Assembly (NCBI RefSeq): GCF_025145645.1
Contig: NZ_CP102252.1
Coordinates: 1,736,001 to 1,800,000, forward strand
Length of the DNA: 64,000 nucleotides
DNA from: Alistipes senegalensis JC50
GTDB lineage: Bacteria > Bacteroidota > Bacteroidia > Bacteroidales > Rikenellaceae
Direction: 5' to 3'
How positions within the stretch are numbered: position 1 is the stretch's first letter; each line of letters begins with the position of its first letter. The position numbers and the translations under genes are program-made. The notes under the pieces were generated by a model. The model was given only the letters and a program-made list of their open reading frames with translations. It searched no databases and was not told the origin of the DNA. Shown here in pieces: positions 25,163 through 34,177 of this stretch.

Positions 25163-27460
25163 ATGTTGCGTAAAATCGGCTCATTTGTCCTGACGTGCCT
25201 GCTGGCCGCGCTCCCCGCCTCGGCCCAGAAGGTCGGGGTCGTGATGAGCGGCGGCGGTGCGAAGGGGCTTTACCATATCGGCGTTTTGGAAGCGCTCGAA
25301 GAGAACGGCGTGCCGATCGACTATGTGGCCGGAACCTCGATGGGCTCGATCATCGCCGCGATGTACGCCGCCGGATACTCCCCGGCCGAAATGCGGGAGA
25401 TCGTCAACTCCGGCGTGGTCCGCGAGTGGGTGTCGGGGCGCATCGACCCCAACCGCTACATGGCCTACTACCGGCAGCTGGGGAGCAATCCCGGCTTCCT
25501 GAGCATGCGCATCGACGTTGAAAGCCCCGCCGGAAAGCGGCTGCGGGCACCCCGGAACCTGATCTCCTCGACGCAGATCGACATGGCCCTCACGGAACTG
25601 TTCGCTCCGGCGACGGCCGCGGCGGACGGTGATTTCGACCGCCTGATGGTCCCCTTCCTCTGCGTGGCCAGCGACATGAACCACCGCGGACCGGTGGTGA
25701 TGCGCCGCGGCGACCTGAGCGAGGCGGTCCGTTCGTCGATATCTATTCCGCTGGTATTCAAACCCATGAAGGTCGATTCGATGCTGCTCTACGACGGTGG
25801 CATCTACGACAATTTCCCTTGGAAGCCCCTCGACCGGAATTTCCGGCCCGACGTGATCGTCGGGTCGATCTGCACCGAGGGCAACACCCCGCCCAGCGAG
25901 CAGAGCAACATCATGGACCAGGCTTTCATGCTGGCCATGCACGACACCGACTACACGCTGCCCGAGGGGCGCAGCGTCACGATCCGCCGCGCCGTGGATG
26001 TCAACATGCTCGACTTCGACCAGGCCGAAACGATCATGGACGCCGGTTACGAGGACGCTATGGCGGCGATGCCGCAGCTGCTCGAAAAGGTCGGGGAGCG
26101 GCGCGATTCGGCCTATTACGCCGGGCGCCGCGAGGCTTTCCGCGCGAAGTGTCCGCCGCTGATCTTCAACGACTACAAGCTCGAAGGGCTGAAACGCACC
26201 CAGCGGGAGTATATCCGCGATTTCGTGCAGGTGGACCGCCGCACGCCGGGCATCCAGCGGCCGATGGGCTTCGAGGAGCTGAAAGACAATCTCTTCGAGG
26301 TGCTTGCGGGCGGCGATTTCACGATGGATTTCCCCGTCGTGCGTTACGATTCGCTCCGGAAGGGCTATTCGTTCGAAGCCCGGTTCGAGACGCGGCCCAA
26401 TTTCAAGATCACCGTCGGCGGAAACATCTCCTCGACGGCTTTCAACCAGGCTTACATCGGCGTCAACCACCATTGGATCGGCCGCGTGTCGCAGCAGCTG
26501 GGGGCCGACCTCTATCTGGGGCCCATCTACACGTGGGGTGCGGTCGGCGGCCGCACGGATTTCTACGCCTGGAAGCCGATTTTCCTCGACTATTCCTACA
26601 ACTTCGCAGTCCGCAACTTCCGCCACGGCTACTTCGGCAACGTCACCAAGGTCCGCAATGCCGAGCAGGTCAAGAACAGCGAGAGCTTCTTCTCGACGGG
26701 CGTGGGAATGCCGCTGACCCACCGCAGCGTCCTGACGCTGCGCGCCAATGCCGGACACATCAACTACCGCTACGATTCGGACGTGCTGTTCGCCGACGAC
26801 ACCGACCATTCGCGCTTCTCGTTCTTCGGCCTGCGGGCCGGGGTCGCCCGCAATACGCTCGACAAGTTCCTCTATCCCCGGCGGGGTTCCGATCTGCGGC
26901 TTTCGGCTGTTTTTATCACCGGCCGCGACAAGTACCAGCCCTATGATTCGGGCCGTTTCATCTCGCGCGAAACCCGCCAGTGGTTCGGCGGGCGTTTCAC
27001 CTGGGACAAGTTCTTCGACGTGCCGGGAATCAGCTGGTTTTCGTTCGGCATCAACGTGGATGCCGTTCTGACGAACCATCCGAGGTTCCGGACCGCATCG
27101 GCGACGCTGATGTCGATGCCCGACTACGCGCCCGTGTCGCATATGCAGATGGTCTACATGCCCGACTTCCGGGCCCGGCGCTTCGTGGCCGGCGGGCTGA
27201 TGCCGACCTTCGACCTGATGCCCAACTTCTTCTTTCGCACGGGATTCTACGCCATGTACCGCGACAAGCGCGACTTCAATCCGCTCGGGGAGTCCGACCG
27301 GCGCTGGCATTGCGTCGCCGAGGCGTCGTTGGTCTACCATACGCCGATCGGTCCCGTGAGCCTCGCCCTGACGAAATACGAGGTGCAGAATTGGAAGAAC
27401 ATGTATCTGACCTTCAATTTCGGCTATGCGATCTTCGCCCCCAAAGGGACGTTCTATTGA
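25163..27460 (+). CDS. Patatin-like phospholipase with C-terminal outer-membrane beta-barrel
   Basis: 765 residues with a signal peptide (cut near PASAQ, residue 22). The patatin domain has the oxyanion loop SGGGAKG (29-35), nucleophile Ser59 in GTSMG and catalytic Asp211 in YDGG. A POTRA-like stretch follows (about 330-390), then a beta-strand-rich C-terminal half ending in FNFGYAIFAPKGTFY with a terminal aromatic residue, as in BamA/TamA-family barrels. The architecture recalls type Vd (PlpD-like) proteins. In Bacteroidota these are widespread; whether the lipase is released or stays tethered is unknown. It is monocistronic, with its own promoter and terminator. Confidence 0.88.
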   Translation: MLRKIGSFVLTCLLAALPASAQKVGVVMSGGGAKGLYHIGVLEALEENGVPIDYVAGTSMGSIIAAMYAAGYSPAEMREIVNSGVVREWVSGRIDPNRYMAYYRQLGSNPGFLSMRIDVESPAGKRLRAPRNLISSTQIDMALTELFAPATAAADGDFDRLMVPFLCVASDMNHRGPVVMRRGDLSEAVRSSISIPLVFKPMKVDSMLLYDGGIYDNFPWKPLDRNFRPDVIVGSICTEGNTPPSEQSNIMDQAFMLAMHDTDYTLPEGRSVTIRRAVDVNMLDFDQAETIMDAGYEDAMAAMPQLLEKVGERRDSAYYAGRREAFRAKCPPLIFNDYKLEGLKRTQREYIRDFVQVDRRTPGIQRPMGFEELKDNLFEVLAGGDFTMDFPVVRYDSLRKGYSFEARFETRPNFKITVGGNISSTAFNQAYIGVNHHWIGRVSQQLGADLYLGPIYTWGAVGGRTDFYAWKPIFLDYSYNFAVRNFRHGYFGNVTKVRNAEQVKNSESFFSTGVGMPLTHRSVLTLRANAGHINYRYDSDVLFADDTDHSRFSFFGLRAGVARNTLDKFLYPRRGSDLRLSAVFITGRDKYQPYDSGRFISRETRQWFGGRFTWDKFFDVPGISWFSFGINVDAVLTNHPRFRTASATLMSMPDYAPVSHMQMVYMPDFRARRFVAGGLMPTFDLMPNFFFRTGFYAMYRDKRDFNPLGESDRRWHCVAEASLVYHTPIGPVSLALTKYEVQNWKNMYLTFNFGYAIFAPKGTFY

Positions 27461-27466
27461 CGGAAT

Positions 27467-27501
27467 TCGCACGGCCGCTTTTGGCGGCCGTGCGAGTTTT
27501 T
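27467..27501. terminator. Bidirectional terminator between the patatin-barrel gene and GH125
   Basis: Perfect 12-bp stem TCGCACGGCCGC/GCGGCCGTGCGA (27467-27478 with 27484-27495), loop TTTTG, then GTTTTT. It separates two convergent genes. Confidence 0.8.
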
Positions 27502-27521
27502 GAGCCTTCCCCGGTGTCTGT

Positions 27522-28940
27522 TCAACGCACTTCGATGCTGTTCAGCAGGTCGGTTTTGCCCTCGTCGGCCAGCCGGAGGATCAACTCGCCGAAAAGCGTG
27601 TTGGCCCACGCGAACCAGGGGCGGGTGAAGTTCGAAGGGTCGTCCTTGTGAAAGGATTCGTGCATGAATCCGGTTCCCCCGTCGGTGTTTACGAGCGTCT
27701 CGACGCATCGTTTGATCTCCGCGTCGTCGTCGCTGGTCAGAGCCCGCATGATCAGGCTCATGGGCCAGATCATGTCGGCGCCGATATGCGGCCCGCCGAT
27801 CCCTTCGGCCGCCGTGCCCCGGAAGAAATAGGGGTTCGATTCGCTCCATACGAAACGCCGGGTGTTCCGGTAGACGGGATCGTCTTGCGCGATGTCTCCC
27901 AGATAGGTCATGGCGAGCAGGCTGGGGACGTTGGCATCGTCCATCAGCAGGCGGTTGCCGAAGCCGTCTGTTTCGAAAGCGTAGATCTTCCCGAACTGCG
28001 GATGGTCGCAGACGGCATGCTTTTTCAGGGCCTGTTCGACCTCGTCGGCGAGCGTTTCGCAGGCGGATGCCAGGGTTTCGTCGCGGTTTACCGTGCGCAG
28101 GATCTCCGCAGCTTTGCGCAGCGACGAGACGGCGAAGAAATTGGACGGAATCAGAAACGGAAAGGTCGTGGCGTCGTCCGACGGCCGGAACGACGAGGCG
28201 ATGAGTCCGACGGGTCTGGCCGGATGTCCGTATCCGTTTTTGAGCTGGGTGTCCAGTGCATCTTCGGTCACGCGCTGGAATCGGTACGCCCCCGGCCCTT
28301 CTCGGCGCTGCTGGTCGCGCAGGGTTTTCAGCACGAGGCGCATGGCTTCGGTCCACCGTGCGTCGAACACCGAGGCGTCGCCCGTGGCTTTCCAGTAGCC
28401 GTGGGCCAGTCGGATCACGTAACACGGGGAGTCCAGCTCCCATTTGCGTTCGTGCAGTTCGGGCTTCATCTCCGTCCAGTCGTCCTGCCAGCCGGTTCCG
28501 GTGGGGCCGTCGTTGAAGGCGTTGGCATAGGGGTCCGTCAGCAGGCATTTCAGCTGGCGGCGGACGACGCCCCGGATCAGCCGGCGCAGGGCTTCGTCCT
28601 CGCGTGCCAGCGGGAGGTAGGGCCACACCTGCGCCCCCGAATCGCGCAGCCACATGGCGTGGATGTCGCCCGTATATACAAAGGTGTCGTCTTCGCCCTC
28701 TTCGTCCTGACGGTAGTGGACGGTGGTGTCGAGCGTATTGGGGAAGCAGTTTTCGAACATCCATGCCAGCTTGGGAACCGTGACCGTCTGCCGGATGCGT
28801 TCGATCTGCCGTTCGACGGCCTGCGAAGTGAAGAGCCGCTCCGAGGCTTCCGGACGGTTGGATGTCCCGTAATCGGGGCCGGATGCGCCGACGGCCGCCG
28901 CCGCGGAGAGCATCAGGGGCAGGAGAAGCAGTTTTTTCAT
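27522..28940 (-). CDS. GH125 exo-alpha-1,6-mannosidase, exported
   Basis: 472 residues with a signal peptide (MKKLLLLPLMLSAAAAVGA). The sequence fits GH125, an inverting, metal-independent alpha-1,6-mannosidase of (alpha/alpha)6 fold: GDIHAMWLRDSGAQVWPYLP, FNDGPTGTGWQDDW, ASSFRPSDDATTFPFLIPSN and GGPHIGADMIWPMSLI are family blocks. GH125 enzymes remove alpha-1,6-linked mannose from N-glycan cores or yeast mannan after alpha-1,2/1,3 trimming. It lies 100 bp downstream of the XylR-like regulator on the same strand and back to back with the GH92 operon, so it is probably co-regulated with that operon. Confidence 0.93.
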   Translation of the reverse strand: MKKLLLLPLMLSAAAAVGASGPDYGTSNRPEASERLFTSQAVERQIERIRQTVTVPKLAWMFENCFPNTLDTTVHYRQDEEGEDDTFVYTGDIHAMWLRDSGAQVWPYLPLAREDEALRRLIRGVVRRQLKCLLTDPYANAFNDGPTGTGWQDDWTEMKPELHERKWELDSPCYVIRLAHGYWKATGDASVFDARWTEAMRLVLKTLRDQQRREGPGAYRFQRVTEDALDTQLKNGYGHPARPVGLIASSFRPSDDATTFPFLIPSNFFAVSSLRKAAEILRTVNRDETLASACETLADEVEQALKKHAVCDHPQFGKIYAFETDGFGNRLLMDDANVPSLLAMTYLGDIAQDDPVYRNTRRFVWSESNPYFFRGTAAEGIGGPHIGADMIWPMSLIMRALTSDDDAEIKRCVETLVNTDGGTGFMHESFHKDDPSNFTRPWFAWANTLFGELILRLADEGKTDLLNSIEVR

Positions 28941-28962
28941 GCGGTTGAGTTATTGGTTTCTG

Positions 28963-28970
28963 CAAAAATA
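28963..28970 (-). promoter_or_regulatory. Possible GH125 -7 promoter element
   Basis: On the minus strand TATTTTTG fits TAnnTTTG, 22 bp before the GH125 ATG. The -33 box is unclear, so this may be only an A/T-rich coincidence. Confidence 0.35.
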
Positions 28971-29040
28971 GCAGGAATGCCGTCCGCTCGCTTCCCGATA
29001 TGCGCGTCCGGGTCTTCGTTTTGCGCAGGTTCGCCGTGCG

Positions 29041-30225
29041 TCAGAATTTGGCCCGTATGACCTGCTGCCGGTATTCCGAGGGAGTTATGCCCTTGATCTG
29101 TTTGAACGAGCGCGAAACGTTTTTGAGGTCGGAGAATCCCAGTTCGACGGCCGCCTCCGAGACGCTCATCCCTTCGCACAGCAGCTGCGTCATCTTTTCG
29201 ATCCGGACCTGAATGATATAGTCGTAGATCGACGTGCCCATGCTCTTCTTGAACCGGGTCTCCAGCAGGCGGCGCGAGAGCGGTACGAGCGAGACCAGGT
29301 TATCGACCGAGATTTTCAGGCTGATGTTTTCGTGGATGTATTTCAGCACCTCGGCGATGTGGGGGTCGTTGTTGGCGTAGATGTCCGTTGATTGACGGGT
29401 CACGATGTGGGTCGGGAACACCATGACATCCTCCCGTTCGGCCTTCGGGTCGCGGATGATCCGGTCGATCAGCCGGGCCACGTCGTATCCGCCCTGTTCG
29501 ATGTTCTGGTTAAGCGACGAGAGATTCGGGTCCGACAGCCGGCAGATCGTCTCGTCGTTGTCTACGCCGAGTACGGCAATGTCGTCCGGGATGCGGAATT
29601 TCCCCCCCCCTCCGCCTTCGGCCTGCAAACAGGCTTCGGTGATGTGATAAGCCTGATTGTCGTCGCAGGCCATGATTGCGACCGGTTTGGGCAGCGATTG
29701 CAGCCAGGTGGTCAGCTGGATCGGGTCGTAGAGCCACAGGTCGGTCTGCGACGTGTTCCGCAGCGCCGAGAAGGTGAATTCGGGATTGGCCCGGCGGACC
29801 GTTTCGCGGAAACCCTGATAGCGTTCGTCGGACCATACGATTCCGCGGGTGCCGTAGAATGCGAAGTGGCGGAATCCTTTTTTCAGGAAGTACTCCGCGC
29901 CCATCTGCCCGGCCCGGTAGTGGGGTCCGGTGATGTTGGGGATCGTCGTGAAGCGGGCTTTGAAATCCTGTGCGACGGCGATGATGCCGTTGCGGGCGAA
30001 CAGTTCGACGTTGTCCGTGTTGTAGAACTGTCCGATGACGGCATCGGCACGCATGCGCAGCGCCCAGTCGATCACGGCTTCGATGCCGAATTTGTCGCGG
30101 ATGGAGAGAGGCAGCCGGCAAAGGCTCCAGGCTTGTCCGGTGTCGTGGGCGTAGCGTGCGATACCCAACAGAAGGCCCCGGGCGTAGGCTTCGGAGAAAT
30201 CCGTCAGAAAGATAATGCGTGCCAT
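29041..30225 (-). CDS. XylR-like transcription regulator (periplasmic-binding-like domain plus AraC HTH)
   Basis: 394 residues from ATG 30225 (MARIIFLTDFSEAYARGLL). Residues 1-275 resemble the LacI/periplasmic-binding fold with DADAVIGQF-type and IPDDIAVLGVDND blocks; residues 290-394 are an AraC-family double HTH (LSRRLLETRFKKSMG, SVSEAAVELGFSDLKNVSRSFKQIKGITPSEYR). This is the XylR architecture, which senses a sugar directly. It probably controls GH125 and the divergent GH92 operon. A run of nine G (29602-29610) encodes part of an EGGGGGK loop at residues 203-209, which could change length by slippage. The longer reading frame upstream of 30225 covers a promoter region and is rejected. Confidence 0.88.
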   Translation of the reverse strand: MARIIFLTDFSEAYARGLLLGIARYAHDTGQAWSLCRLPLSIRDKFGIEAVIDWALRMRADAVIGQFYNTDNVELFARNGIIAVAQDFKARFTTIPNITGPHYRAGQMGAEYFLKKGFRHFAFYGTRGIVWSDERYQGFRETVRRANPEFTFSALRNTSQTDLWLYDPIQLTTWLQSLPKPVAIMACDDNQAYHITEACLQAEGGGGGKFRIPDDIAVLGVDNDETICRLSDPNLSSLNQNIEQGGYDVARLIDRIIRDPKAEREDVMVFPTHIVTRQSTDIYANNDPHIAEVLKYIHENISLKISVDNLVSLVPLSRRLLETRFKKSMGTSIYDYIIQVRIEKMTQLLCEGMSVSEAAVELGFSDLKNVSRSFKQIKGITPSEYRQQVIRAKF

Positions 30226-30245
30226 TTTGGTGCTCTTTTGTGGGT

Positions 30246-30253
30246 TAAAGATA
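30246..30253 (-). promoter_or_regulatory. Possible -7 element of the XylR-like gene
   Basis: On the minus strand TATCTTTA matches seven of eight positions, allowing the free ones, of TAnnTTTG. It lies 20 bp before ATG 30225. Confidence 0.3.
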
Positions 30254-30394
30254 GCTTTTTTTGCAGAAACGGCGCTGTCCGGTCCGCTTTTTTGTCCGCA
30301 ATTTTTCGCGGTGCGGGGTTTCTCCGGCGAAATGTCTGCGTGAAATGAGGATGCAAAAGCGGAAATCGCCGCTGGTTGCGGCGGCGGCCTTGTG

Positions 30395-30402
30395 TATATT
30401 TG
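30395..30402 (+). promoter_or_regulatory. -7 promoter element of the GH92 operon
   Basis: TATATTTG fits TAnnTTTG, 32 bp before ATG 30435. It sits inside the near-palindrome GTGTATATTTGTGTACAC, which could also be an operator for the adjacent regulator. Confidence 0.45.
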
Positions 30403-30434
30403 TGTACACGAAACTCCAACCCATCCGAACGACC

Positions 30435-33317
30435 ATGATGCGAACCTTGATTTTGGCATTTGCAGCGCTTGCGGGCGCCGCCTGTGCCCGCTCTTCCGAT
30501 CCGCTCGAATACGTCGATCCCTTCATCGGGACCGGATTCCACGGCCACACCTATCCCGGCGCCGCAACTCCGTTCGGCATGGTGCAGCTCAGCCCCGATA
30601 CGCGGGCGGACGACTGGGACGCCTGTGCGGGCTATCACTACGACGACACGACGATCGACGGATTTTCCCATACGCATCTGAGCGGAACGGGGTGCGCCGA
30701 TCTGGCCGACATCCTGTTCCATCCCACCACCCAGACCGAAGTGGTGCGCGACGGCGAGTATCTGCCGCAGCCTTACGCCTTTTCGCACGACCGCGAACGG
30801 GCCTCCTGCGGTTATTATGCGGTCGAACTGCCCGAGGAGGGGCTTGCGGTCGAACTCACGGCGGCGCCCCGTACGGGCGTGCACCGCTATGCGTTCCGCG
30901 GCGCCGGGCCGCGGAGGGTGGTCATCGACCTGATGCACACGATCACCGATGAGAAGATCGACCTGCGTGAGCTGCGGCAGACGGCGCCCGACGAGATCGC
31001 GGGCATGCGGCGCACGCAGGGATGGGTCTCCGACCATTACGTTTTCTTCTCGGCCCGCTTCTCGGAGCCTTTCGCCGACGTGCAGCTGCTCGGGGACAGA
31101 CAGGCCGTGCTGACGTTCGCCCCCGACCTCAAAACGCTGACCGTCGCAGTCGGACTGTCGTCCGTGAGCGCGGAGAATGCGCGCGAGAACCGGATCGCCG
31201 AGGTTCCCGAGTTGGATTTCGACGCCGTGCGCTCGCGCGCGGAGGCGTTGTGGCGCGATGCGCTCGGCGACATCGTCGTCGAGGGCGGCACCCGCGGCGA
31301 GCGGATCAATTTCTATACGGCGCAGTACCACGCCAAACTGACTCCCAATCTGATGAGCGATGTCAACGGGGAGTACCGCCGGAGCGATCGGACCATCGCC
31401 CGCGTCGCCGACGGCCGTGCGTACTATTCGACGTTCTCGCTGTGGGATACCTTCCGGGCGTGGCATCCGCTGCAGACCCTCGTCGATACGGCGCGTGTGA
31501 ACGACATGATCGTCAGCCTGCTCGACATGTACGATGCGACGGGCGAACTGCCCGTCTGGCCCCTCGCCTCGGGAGAGACCGGCACGATGATCGGCTATCA
31601 CGCCGTGTCGGTCATAGCCGACGCTTATCTGAAGGGTATCCGCGGCTACGACGCCGGGAAGGCGCTCGATGCGATGATCCGCTCGTCGAACATCAACAAG
31701 AAGGGTTCGGAATACTACGTAGCGCAGGGCTTCATCCCGTCGAACGTCTGCCGCGAATCGGTCTCCTGCGCCCTGGAATACGCCTATGACGACTGGGCCG
31801 TCGCCCGCATGGCCGAGGCGATGGGGCGGACCGAAACGACCCGCGAGTACGATCGCCGGGCGCTCAACTACGTCCGTGTCTTCGACGGTGCGACCCGCTT
31901 TTTCCGGGGCCGGCAGGCCGACGGAGGCTGGTCGGAGCCTTTCGACGAATTCATGGCCGGACGCGACTATACCGAGGCTACGCCGTGGCAGTACCGCTTC
32001 TTCGCGCCGCACGACGTGAACGGTCTGGAACAGCTTTTCGGCGGCCGGGAGGCTTTCGTCCGGGAGCTGGACCGCCTCTTTACGCTCGAATCGCCGCACG
32101 AGGATGCGGGGCTGGTGGACATTACGGGCCTGATGGGGCAGTATGCCCACGGCAACGAGCCGAGCCATCACATGGCCTACCTGTACAGTTATGTCGGTCA
32201 GCCGTGGAAGACGCAGGAGCTGACGCGCCGCCTGCTCGACGAGATGTATGCCCCGACCCCGGAGGGAATCATCGGCAACGAGGACTGCGGGCAGATGTCG
32301 GCCTGGTATATCTTCTCTTCGCTGGGTTTCTATCCGGTGTGTCCGGGTTCGAACGAATTCGTGCTGACGGCGCCGCTGTTCGAAAAGGCGACCGTGCGGC
32401 TGGCCAACGGCCGCACGCTGACCGTGACGGCCGACAAGCCGCGGCGCAACCGCTATGTCGGGAGCGTGACGCTCGGCGGGCGGGCGATAGACAAGAATTT
32501 CATCACCTACGATCAGCTGATGGAGGGCGGAGAGCTGCATTTCGAGATGGTGCCTCAGCCCGCTTTCGACCGGGCGTCGGGCCCGGACGCACAGCCCTAT
32601 TCGCTGACCCGCGGTGAGGCGGTCTCGATCCCCTATACGACGCAGTCGGTGAGTCTCTTCACCGAGCCGGTCGATGTGGCGCTGGCGACGACGACTCCGG
32701 GAGCCGAAATCCGCTATACGCTCGACGGCTCGGAGCCCGATTCGCTTTCGGCGCTTTACCGGACGCCGCTGCGGGTGGACCGTTCGCTGACGCTCTGTGC
32801 CAAAGGCTTCAAGGCGGGGGCCGCACCCAGCCAGACCCTGACGCTGCGGGCCGAGAAGGCCGTTTTCCTCTCCCCGGCGGCCGCGGTTGCGACCGTTCCG
32901 GGAGTTCGCTTCGCCTATTACGAGGGGACCTTCTCGAAGGTGGCCGACATCACTCGCGGGAAGCTCGTCTCCACGGGCGTGATGGCTGCTCCTTCGATTG
33001 CCGAAGCGCCGCAGGAGGACCATTTCGGCTATGTGTTCGAGGGTCTGATCCGGATTCCCGAGCGGGGCGTCTGGGAGTTTTTCACGCGGAGCGACGACGG
33101 CAGTGTGCTGCTGATCGACGGCCGCAAAGTCGTGGACAACGACAGTTCGCATGCCGCGGTCACGGCCACCGGGCGCGTGGCCCTCGAAGCGGGGCTGCAT
33201 GCCTGCAAACTGCTCTATTTCGAGGATTACGAGGGGCAGGAGCTCGAATGGGGCTGGAAAGCCCCCGGAGAGAAAGCGTTCTCGCCGATTCCCGCTGAAA
33301 ATCTGTTCGTAAAATGA
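30435..33317 (+). CDS. GH92 alpha-mannosidase with CHB_HEX-type and PA14 domains, lipoprotein
   Basis: 960 residues from ATG 30435. A lipoprotein signal ends in LAGAAC (Cys16). The GH92 signature GTGFHGHTYPGAATPFGM lies right after it, with FSHTHLSGTGC, FSLWDTFRAWHP and GNEDCGQMSAWYIFSSLGFYP further on. GH92 enzymes are calcium-dependent exo-mannosidases, mostly alpha-1,2. After the catalytic part come a CHB_HEX/Fn3-like segment (about 750-808, EIRYTLDGSEPD) and a PA14-like beta-barrel (about 822-952, GVWEFFTRSDDGSVLLIDG), which may bind glycan. It is the first gene of a tightly packed operon of eight that runs to 41222. Confidence 0.94.
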   Translation: MMRTLILAFAALAGAACARSSDPLEYVDPFIGTGFHGHTYPGAATPFGMVQLSPDTRADDWDACAGYHYDDTTIDGFSHTHLSGTGCADLADILFHPTTQTEVVRDGEYLPQPYAFSHDRERASCGYYAVELPEEGLAVELTAAPRTGVHRYAFRGAGPRRVVIDLMHTITDEKIDLRELRQTAPDEIAGMRRTQGWVSDHYVFFSARFSEPFADVQLLGDRQAVLTFAPDLKTLTVAVGLSSVSAENARENRIAEVPELDFDAVRSRAEALWRDALGDIVVEGGTRGERINFYTAQYHAKLTPNLMSDVNGEYRRSDRTIARVADGRAYYSTFSLWDTFRAWHPLQTLVDTARVNDMIVSLLDMYDATGELPVWPLASGETGTMIGYHAVSVIADAYLKGIRGYDAGKALDAMIRSSNINKKGSEYYVAQGFIPSNVCRESVSCALEYAYDDWAVARMAEAMGRTETTREYDRRALNYVRVFDGATRFFRGRQADGGWSEPFDEFMAGRDYTEATPWQYRFFAPHDVNGLEQLFGGREAFVRELDRLFTLESPHEDAGLVDITGLMGQYAHGNEPSHHMAYLYSYVGQPWKTQELTRRLLDEMYAPTPEGIIGNEDCGQMSAWYIFSSLGFYPVCPGSNEFVLTAPLFEKATVRLANGRTLTVTADKPRRNRYVGSVTLGGRAIDKNFITYDQLMEGGELHFEMVPQPAFDRASGPDAQPYSLTRGEAVSIPYTTQSVSLFTEPVDVALATTTPGAEIRYTLDGSEPDSLSALYRTPLRVDRSLTLCAKGFKAGAAPSQTLTLRAEKAVFLSPAAAVATVPGVRFAYYEGTFSKVADITRGKLVSTGVMAAPSIAEAPQEDHFGYVFEGLIRIPERGVWEFFTRSDDGSVLLIDGRKVVDNDSSHAAVTATGRVALEAGLHACKLLYFEDYEGQELEWGWKAPGEKAFSPIPAENLFVK

Positions 33318-33324
33318 TACGGCC

Positions 33325-34164
33325 ATGAAGAAGTTGCTTTTTCTGCTGACGCTGACGGCTGCGGTTTCCTGCAACACCCCGCAAGAGCTGGCCGTGATGA
33401 CGCTCAATATGCGCTATGACAATCCCGAAGACGGGATGAACAACTGGCATTTCCGCCGCGAACGGATCGCCGGGCTGATCCGCTCGGAGACGGTCGATCT
33501 GCTGGGGACGCAGGAGGTGCTTGCCAACCAGTTCGACGACTTGCAGGCCCTGTTGCCCGGTTACCGGGCGGTCGGCGTCGGCCGGGAGGACGGGGCGCGG
33601 GCAGGCGAGTTCAACGCCGTATTTTTCCGCAGCGACCGTTTCGAACTGCTCGACTCCGGGGTGTTCTGGTTGAGCGAGGAGCCCGAGACGCCCGGTTCGA
33701 AGGGTTGGGACGGAGCCTGCGAGCGTCTGGCGACATGGACCGTGCTGCGGGATAAAAGCGGCGGCGAGTTGCTTTTTATCAACACCCACCTCGATCATAT
33801 CGGCGAGCAGGCTCGCCGGGAGGGCGTCGCGTTGCTGCTGCGGCGCATCGAAACGCTGCGTGCCGGTCGGCCGGTGATTCTTACGGGCGATTTCAACGCC
33901 GAACCCTCGTCGCCGGTCATCGCGCACGTGGTGGCCGACAGTACCTTGCGTAGCGCCTGGGACACGGCGCCCGAACGGCACGGAACGGCGTGGAGCTTCT
34001 CCGATTTCGGGCAGCTTCCGGAGGAGGAGCGTCCGTTGATCGACTACGTGTTCTGCGGCGGCGGCCTGGAGGTCCGCTCCTGCTCGATATTGCCCGACAC
34101 GCTCGGCGGCGGATACCTCTCCGACCATGCACCCGTCGAAGCACGTTTGAAATATGTACGATAA
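33325..34164 (+). CDS. Endonuclease/exonuclease/phosphatase (EEP) family lipoprotein
   Basis: 279 residues with lipid Cys at the end of TAAVSC (Cys16). The EEP-fold catalytic blocks are complete: MTLNMRYDN, GTQEV (metal-binding Glu), NTHLDH, TGDFNAEP, DYVF and LSDHAPV. The family includes sphingomyelinases, inositol-phosphate phosphatases and nucleases. An envelope location makes DNA repair unlikely and suits phosphodiester cleavage on lipids or glycans. It is second in the GH92 operon, 7 bp after GH92. Substrate is unknown; phosphorylated glycan is suggested by the context. Confidence 0.87.
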   Translation: MKKLLFLLTLTAAVSCNTPQELAVMTLNMRYDNPEDGMNNWHFRRERIAGLIRSETVDLLGTQEVLANQFDDLQALLPGYRAVGVGREDGARAGEFNAVFFRSDRFELLDSGVFWLSEEPETPGSKGWDGACERLATWTVLRDKSGGELLFINTHLDHIGEQARREGVALLLRRIETLRAGRPVILTGDFNAEPSSPVIAHVVADSTLRSAWDTAPERHGTAWSFSDFGQLPEEERPLIDYVFCGGGLEVRSCSILPDTLGGGYLSDHAPVEARLKYVR

Positions 34165-34177
34165 AAGATAGACCGCT

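Noticed and set aside
30226..30459. 78-residue N-terminal extension of the XylR-like regulator
   Set aside because: Low-complexity sequence translated from the divergent promoter region; the PBP-like domain begins at MARIIFLTDF.
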